NCBI GenBank assembly: GCA_013813075.1
Contig: JACCSI010000352.1
Span: forward strand, 1-6,712
Direction: 5' to 3'
Length of the DNA: 6,712 nt
From: Acidobacteriota bacterium
Lineage (GTDB): Bacteria > Acidobacteriota > Vicinamibacteria > Vicinamibacterales > UBA2999
Below, one piece after another: positions 6,052 to 6,712 of this stretch. The translations under genes were made by a program, and so were the position numbers. Positions within the stretch are counted from its first letter, which is position 1. Every line of letters begins with the position of its first letter. The notes under the pieces were generated by a model. The model was not told where the DNA came from and ran no database searches. It worked only from the letters and a program-made list of their open reading frames with translations.

Positions 6052-6712
6052 CCTCCGATCTGCGGACTTGGTATTCTAGTCGGCTTGCAGACGCGGTTGG
6101 TTGTTGACGGACGCGCGGTCGAGGTCGCGTGGTGGGGTTCTGCCAACTCAACGGGCCCCACCATCGTGTTGTTGCATGACGGCCTCGGCTCCGTGGGATT
6201 GTGGCGAGACCTCCCGGCCGCACTCGCCGAGCGGACACGGTGCCGCGTGATGGCCTACAGCCGCTTCGGGCACGGCGCCTCGGACCCACCGGCGACGCCC
6301 CACACCATACATTTCATGCACGAGGAAGCGCGGTGGCTTCCGACGATGCTCGATGCGGCGGCCGTCGAGCGGCCGATCCTGTTCGGCCACAGTGACGGCG
6401 GCTCCATCGCCCTGCTCTTTGCAGCCGAACATCCCGCGCGCGCGCATGCGTTGATTCTGGAAGCGCCGCATGTCTTTGTCGAAGCGGTGTCGGTTGCCAG
6501 CGTCGAGCGGACCACGACGCTTTTCGAGACCAGCGATCTGCGCGAGCGGCTTGCGCGACATCACGAGAATGTGGAGCTCGCGTTTCGCGGTTGGAGCGAT
6601 GTGTGGCTCCATCCGGACTTCCGGCGGTGGAACCTGGAGGATTGCCTGCCACGCGTCACCTGCCCACTTCTCCTGATCCAGGGCGAGCAGGACGAATACG
6701 GCACGCTTGGAC
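6046..6712 (+). CDS. Alpha/beta-fold hydrolase (3' end cut by window edge)
   Basis: Predicted cytoplasmic serine hydrolase of the alpha/beta-hydrolase superfamily; the substrate is unknown. Counted from the ATG at 6046, 222 residues are visible. The first strand and oxyanion region are TIVLLHDGLGSVGLW (His44-Asp-Gly-x-Gly), followed by MAYSRFGHGASDPP (69-82). The nucleophile elbow is FGHSDGGS with Ser116, and the strand before the acid is CPLLLIQGEQDEYG with Asp216 as the likely catalytic acid. The catalytic His must lie beyond the window. No signal peptide is convincing. The start is uncertain: ATG 6046 has no Shine-Dalgarno and lies inside the 22-bp palindrome, while in-frame TTG codons at 6085 and 6097 begin nearer the first recognisable strand (LVVDGRAVEVAWWG). 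It is divergent from the threonine dehydrogenase gene. Which hydrolase subtype it is (esterase, peptidase or C-C hydrolase) cannot be decided from the visible part. Confidence 0.9.
   Translation, partial: MAPPICGLGILVGLQTRLVVDGRAVEVAWWGSANSTGPTIVLLHDGLGSVGLWRDLPAALAERTRCRVMAYSRFGHGASDPPATPHTIHFMHEEARWLPTMLDAAAVERPILFGHSDGGSIALLFAAEHPARAHALILEAPHVFVEAVSVASVERTTTLFETSDLRERLARHHENVELAFRGWSDVWLHPDFRRWNLEDCLPRVTCPLLLIQGEQDEYGTLG
6069..6078. promoter_or_regulatory. Possible overlapping -10 elements for the divergent genes
   Basis: On the plus strand TGG at 6069-6071 precedes TATTCT (6072-6077), resembling a weak extended -10. A start near 6084 would put the palindrome at about -35 to -55. On the minus strand the same bases read TAGAAT (6078-6073), one mismatch from TATAAT. 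That would serve the dehydrogenase with a leader of about 85 nt carrying the palindrome just downstream of the start point. No good -35 hexamer is present at 17 bp for either, so this is tentative. Confidence 0.2.

Noticed and set aside
6148..6612. Minus-strand open frame of 154 codons
   Set aside because: It is antisense to the alpha/beta-hydrolase, which carries a clear GHSDGG nucleophile elbow, and it shows no recognisable feature of its own.

Overview
The window is GC-rich (above 60% by eye) and densely coded, with G/C-ending codons dominating every gene. It looks like chromosomal DNA of a free-living, high-GC, Gram-negative-type bacterium. The gene mix (an HEGYPGHH-motif DUF885 protein, an SDR-type threonine dehydrogenase, a PIG3-type quinone oxidoreductase) would suit Acidobacteriota or a similar soil phylum, but that is a weak inference. 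I see no transposase, integrase, tRNA, rRNA, CRISPR array or phage gene.

Layout, left to right. (1) 1-1886, minus strand: a 12-helix MFS transporter followed by a YajO-like aldo/keto reductase. The two are joined by a 4-nt ATGA overlap, and the reductase runs off the left edge. (2) 1921-2685, plus strand: a CDP-alcohol phosphatidyltransferase-family membrane enzyme with its full catalytic motif, head-to-head with the MFS gene across a few tens of bases. (3) 2525-3559, minus strand: a PIG3-type NAD(P)H:quinone oxidoreductase whose 3' end overlaps the phosphatidyltransferase gene tail-to-tail by 161 bp. (4) 3657-5981, minus strand: an SDR-type L-threonine 3-dehydrogenase and, 3 nt behind it, an exported DUF885 putative metallohydrolase. 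The oxidoreductase lies 97 nt further downstream and could belong to the same transcript. (5) About 6046-6712, plus strand: an alpha/beta-hydrolase, divergent from the dehydrogenase and cut by the right edge.

Functionally these look like ordinary metabolic genes. The dehydrogenase/DUF885 pair could link peptide or amino-acid breakdown (threonine to 2-amino-3-ketobutyrate), but this rests only on adjacency, and no glycine C-acetyltransferase (kbl) is visible here. The most striking non-coding element is a perfect 22-bp palindrome at 6030-6051, in the divergent region between the threonine dehydrogenase and the hydrolase; it is a good candidate operator. I did not find a convincing new multi-gene system. 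The items worth checking are the palindrome, the long convergent overlap, the tight divergent start region and a short tandem repeat before the oxidoreductase.
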